Assembly (NCBI RefSeq): GCF_002803075.1
Contig: NZ_NNBK01000010.1
Coordinates: forward strand, 146,184 to 210,183
DNA length: 64,000 nt
Direction of reading: 5' to 3'
Source: Streptomyces sp. CB01373
GTDB lineage: Bacteria > Actinomycetota > Actinomycetes > Streptomycetales > Streptomycetaceae
The notes beneath the pieces were generated by a model that was given only the letters and a program-made list of their open reading frames with translations, was not told the origin of the DNA and ran no database searches. Both the position numbers and the translations under genes were made by a program. Of this stretch, positions 62,026 through 64,000 are shown piece by piece (the first letter of the stretch is position 1; the number at the start of each line of letters is the position of its first letter).

Positions 62026-62753
62026 CCTACGGCGGCACCGAACAGGCTGCCCAGCGCGTAGGTCACGCCGGCGGCGGCACCACCAAGGGCGAGCTGCCGC
62101 AGACCGCTGTACCACCAGGTCCGCGCCGTCACCCTGGCCACCACCGCGCCGCAGGCGAACAGTCCCAGGAGGGCGAGCAGCACGGCCGGCCACAGCACGG
62201 TGGCCCCCAGCAGGTACGGCGACACGGGCAGGAGCGCGCCGAGCGCGAACGAGCCGAACGACGACACCGCGGCGACCAACGGGGAGGGCAGGTCGCCGGG
62301 GTCGATGCCCAGCTCCTCCCTGGCGTGTATCTCCAGGGCCTGCTCGGGGTCCTTCGACAGCTGCCGGGCCACCTCCTGGGCGAGTCCGGGCTCCACTCCG
62401 CGCGAGACGTACAGGGCGGCGAGCTCCCGCTCCTCGTCCTCGGGGTGCTTGCGCAGCTCGCGGCGCTCGACGTCCAGCTCGGCCTCGACCAGCTCACGCT
62501 GCGAGGCGACGGAGGTGTACTCGCCGGCGGCCATGGAGAAGGCACCCGCGGCCAGGCCCGCGAGACCGGTGAGGACAATGGTCTCGCGGCCCAGCGCGCC
62601 GCCCGCCACACCGGTCATCAGGGCGAGGTTGGAGACCAGGCCGTCCATCGCACCGAAGACCGCGGGGCGCAGCCAGCCACCGTTCACGTCGCGGTGCGTG
62701 TGGTTGTCGCGGTGCGCCTCGTGAAGCGTCGCTTCGGTGTCGATGATGGCCAT
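62022..62753 (-). CDS. VIT1/CCC1-family iron/manganese transporter
   Basis: A 243-residue membrane protein with about five helices. The opening WLRPAVFGAMDGLVSNLALM is the hallmark first transmembrane helix, and AGAFSMAAGEYTSVASQREL is the conserved second. A hydrophilic acidic cytosolic loop (about 90-150) follows. The family exports or stores Fe2+ or Mn2+, protecting cells from excess. An iron-box-like site lies 32-50 bp before the start, in keeping with iron control by DmdR/IdeR. Confidence 0.92.
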   Translation of the reverse strand: MAIIDTEATLHEAHRDNHTHRDVNGGWLRPAVFGAMDGLVSNLALMTGVAGGALGRETIVLTGLAGLAAGAFSMAAGEYTSVASQRELVEAELDVERRELRKHPEDEERELAALYVSRGVEPGLAQEVARQLSKDPEQALEIHAREELGIDPGDLPSPLVAAVSSFGSFALGALLPVSPYLLGATVLWPAVLLALLGLFACGAVVARVTARTWWYSGLRQLALGGAAAGVTYALGSLFGAAVG

Positions 62754-62784
62754 GGCGTGGTCCCCCTGAGAGCTGTGCGAGAAC

Positions 62785-62803
62785 TTAGGTAAGGCTGACT
62801 TTT
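62785..62803 (-). promoter_or_regulatory. Candidate iron box (DmdR/IdeR type)
   Basis: TTAGGTAAGGCTGACTTTT matches the 19-bp consensus TTAGGTTAGGCTAACCTAA at about 14 of 19 positions, all in the left half and core. It lies 32-50 bp upstream of the VIT-family start. Confidence 0.5.
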
Positions 62804-62866
62804 GGACGAGTTCTACTTTTCGACAACACTGAATCTACGCTCGAAATTTCACGGCCGCCAGCAAGG

Positions 62867-62885
62867 GAAGGCTGGGCTAACCTGC
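62867..62885. promoter_or_regulatory. Second, weaker iron-box-like site
   Basis: GAAGGCTGGGCTAACCTGC matches the same consensus at about 13 of 19 positions, with a perfect GGCTAACCT half. It lies between the VIT gene and the divergent ADP-ribosylglycohydrolase gene. Confidence 0.35.
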
Positions 62886-63034
62886 GGTTTTGCACTGGTG
62901 TGCTCATTCGTGAATCAGCTCGCACACATGTCGTACGGGTGATGGTGAGGTGCCGGAGGCTGCACCGGGCCCCGCTCTGGGGACAGTTCCGCTGAGGGCT
63001 CCCGCCCCTGCGGGGCGCCCCGGGAGGAGAGCCC

Positions 63035-64000
63035 GTGGGATCGACCGTCCGTGCCCCGCAGGCCCCGGCGTCTGCCCCGGCCGTCTCGCGCGAACGGGCC
63101 CGCGGCGCGCTGCTCGGCCTCGCCGTCGGCGACGCGCTCGGGGCGCCCGCGGAGAATCTGACGCCGTCCGAGATCCGCGCCCGCTGGGGCCGGATCACCG
63201 GCTACGTCGCCGACCGGCCGGCCGGCACGGACGACACCGAGTACGCGATCTTCTCCGGGCTGCTGCTGGCCCGGTACGGCCACGCGCTCACCCCGGCCCG
63301 GGTGGAGGCGGCCTGGCGCGAGTTCATCGCCGACCGCGAAGAGGGCCCCTTCCGCGGGGCCGGGTTCAGCGAGCGGGGCACGCTGGAGAACCTTCGCCGT
63401 GGGCTGGCCGCCCCCGTCTCCGCCCAGCACCGGCACGCCTGGAGCGACGGGCTGGCCATGCGGGCGGCGCCGTTCGGGGTGTTCGCGGCCGGGCGGCCCG
63501 CCGAGGCGGCCCGGCTGGTGGCGATCGACGGCTCGGTCAGCCACGAGGGCGAGGGCCTCCACGGCGGCCGGGCGGTGGCCGCAGGGGTCGCGGCGGCGAT
63601 GGCGGGCGCGCCGCCGGTCGCGGTCGTGGCCGCCGCCCTCGCCGTCGTCCCCGACGACTCCTGGACGGCCCGCTCGCTGCGCCGGGCCACGGCCGCCGCG
63701 CACCGCGGCGAACGCGCGGTCCGTTCCGCGGTGGTCATCGGCGGCTATCCCTGGTCCGACCTGGCACCCGAGGCGGTCGCCCTCGCCTTCGGCGCGTACG
63801 CCGCCGCCGACGGCGACTTCCGCGAGGCGGTCCTCACCGCCGTCAACATGGGCCGCGACGCCGACACCACAGCGGCGGTCGCGGGCGCGCTGGCCGGTGC
63901 GACGCAGGGGCTCCCGGCCATTCCGGACGAGTGGGCGCGGGCCATCGGTCCCGTCCGGGGCAGCTGCCTGCCGTCGATGGCGGGCCGGCACGTACTGGAC
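63035..64000 (+). CDS. ADP-ribosylglycohydrolase family protein, 3' end outside the window
   Basis: At least 322 residues, open to the window end. GTG 63035 has GGGAGGAGA just upstream. RARGALLGLAVGDALGAPAE is the family's N-terminal motif, GTDDTEYAI holds the T-D-D metal ligands, and the second metal motif MGRDADTTAAVAGALAGA lies near residue 275. Family members remove ADP-ribose from protein arginine or related substrates; some act on nitrogenase reductase, others have unknown targets. Shared intergenic region with the VIT gene raises the possibility of iron control. Confidence 0.9.
   Translation, partial: MGSTVRAPQAPASAPAVSRERARGALLGLAVGDALGAPAENLTPSEIRARWGRITGYVADRPAGTDDTEYAIFSGLLLARYGHALTPARVEAAWREFIADREEGPFRGAGFSERGTLENLRRGLAAPVSAQHRHAWSDGLAMRAAPFGVFAAGRPAEAARLVAIDGSVSHEGEGLHGGRAVAAGVAAAMAGAPPVAVVAAALAVVPDDSWTARSLRRATAAAHRGERAVRSAVVIGGYPWSDLAPEAVALAFGAYAAADGDFREAVLTAVNMGRDADTTAAVAGALAGATQGLPAIPDEWARAIGPVRGSCLPSMAGRHVLD

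Overview
The window is high-GC (roughly 70%+) actinobacterial chromosome, almost certainly Streptomyces. The evidence is the strong G/C third-position bias, frequent GTG starts, WhiJ-type regulators (an XRE/DUF5753 protein with a DUF397 partner), a DUF574-type methyltransferase, a TTA codon in one regulatory gene, and a conserved Streptomyces core gene order (coaE - PAC2 - rpsA - hrpB - polA - liv operon - ANTAR regulator - pyk - chitosanase - gltD/gltB). It carries about 52 supported protein genes, one tRNA-like gene, one insertion element and several clear terminators.

Layout. 1-5.1 kb: a partial orphan GltD-like oxidoreductase, a DUF574 methyltransferase next to a 15-bp minisatellite, and a WhiJ-like cluster (DUF397, XRE regulator, divergent anti-sigma-type ATPase). 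5.2-9.0 kb: an MFS exporter and an ABC exporter pair. 9.0-11.8 kb: a proline iminopeptidase gene split by a TnpB-only IS200/IS605-like element. 11.8-18.7 kb: housekeeping genes (uracil-DNA glycosylase, S4 protein, DoxX, methyltransferase, TPR protein, coaE, PAC2 protein, rpsA). 19-26 kb: a methyltransferase without a standard start codon, HrpB helicase, a secreted lytic transglycosylase and a DUF4184 membrane protein. 26.0-26.77 kb: gene-free, repeat-rich DNA. 26.8-33.5 kb: polA, an FdhF/YdeP-type molybdopterin oxidoreductase, a thioesterase and a membrane-anchored protein. 33.8-39.6 kb: a complete branched-chain amino-acid ABC transporter operon (binding protein, two permeases, two ATPases) with an intercistronic hairpin and a strong terminator. 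39.7-43.7 kb: ANTAR response regulator, tRNA-like gene with anticodon CAA, an HTH-LAGLIDADG protein, pyruvate kinase and a SIMPL protein. 43.9-48.6 kb: a Tat-exported 5'-nucleotidase converging on an overlapping decarboxylase / N-hydroxylase pair of hydroxamate-siderophore type. 48.6-49.3 kb: gene-free. 49.3-64 kb: aminopeptidase N, chorismate mutase-like protein, a zincin-like protein, rhomboid protease, GH46 chitosanase, gltBD, a VIT-family metal transporter with candidate iron boxes, and a partial ADP-ribosylglycohydrolase.

How the genes relate. Nitrogen handling is prominent: gltBD makes glutamate, the liv operon imports branched-chain amino acids, and aminopeptidase N and the broken iminopeptidase release amino acids. 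Iron appears twice, in the siderophore-type pair and in the VIT transporter. The most unusual parts are the TnpB element that has inactivated the iminopeptidase and may encode its own guide RNA, the tRNA-like gene beside a homing-endonuclease-like regulator, and the repeat-rich gene-free islands. All assignments come from reading translated sequence and motifs; no database search was possible.
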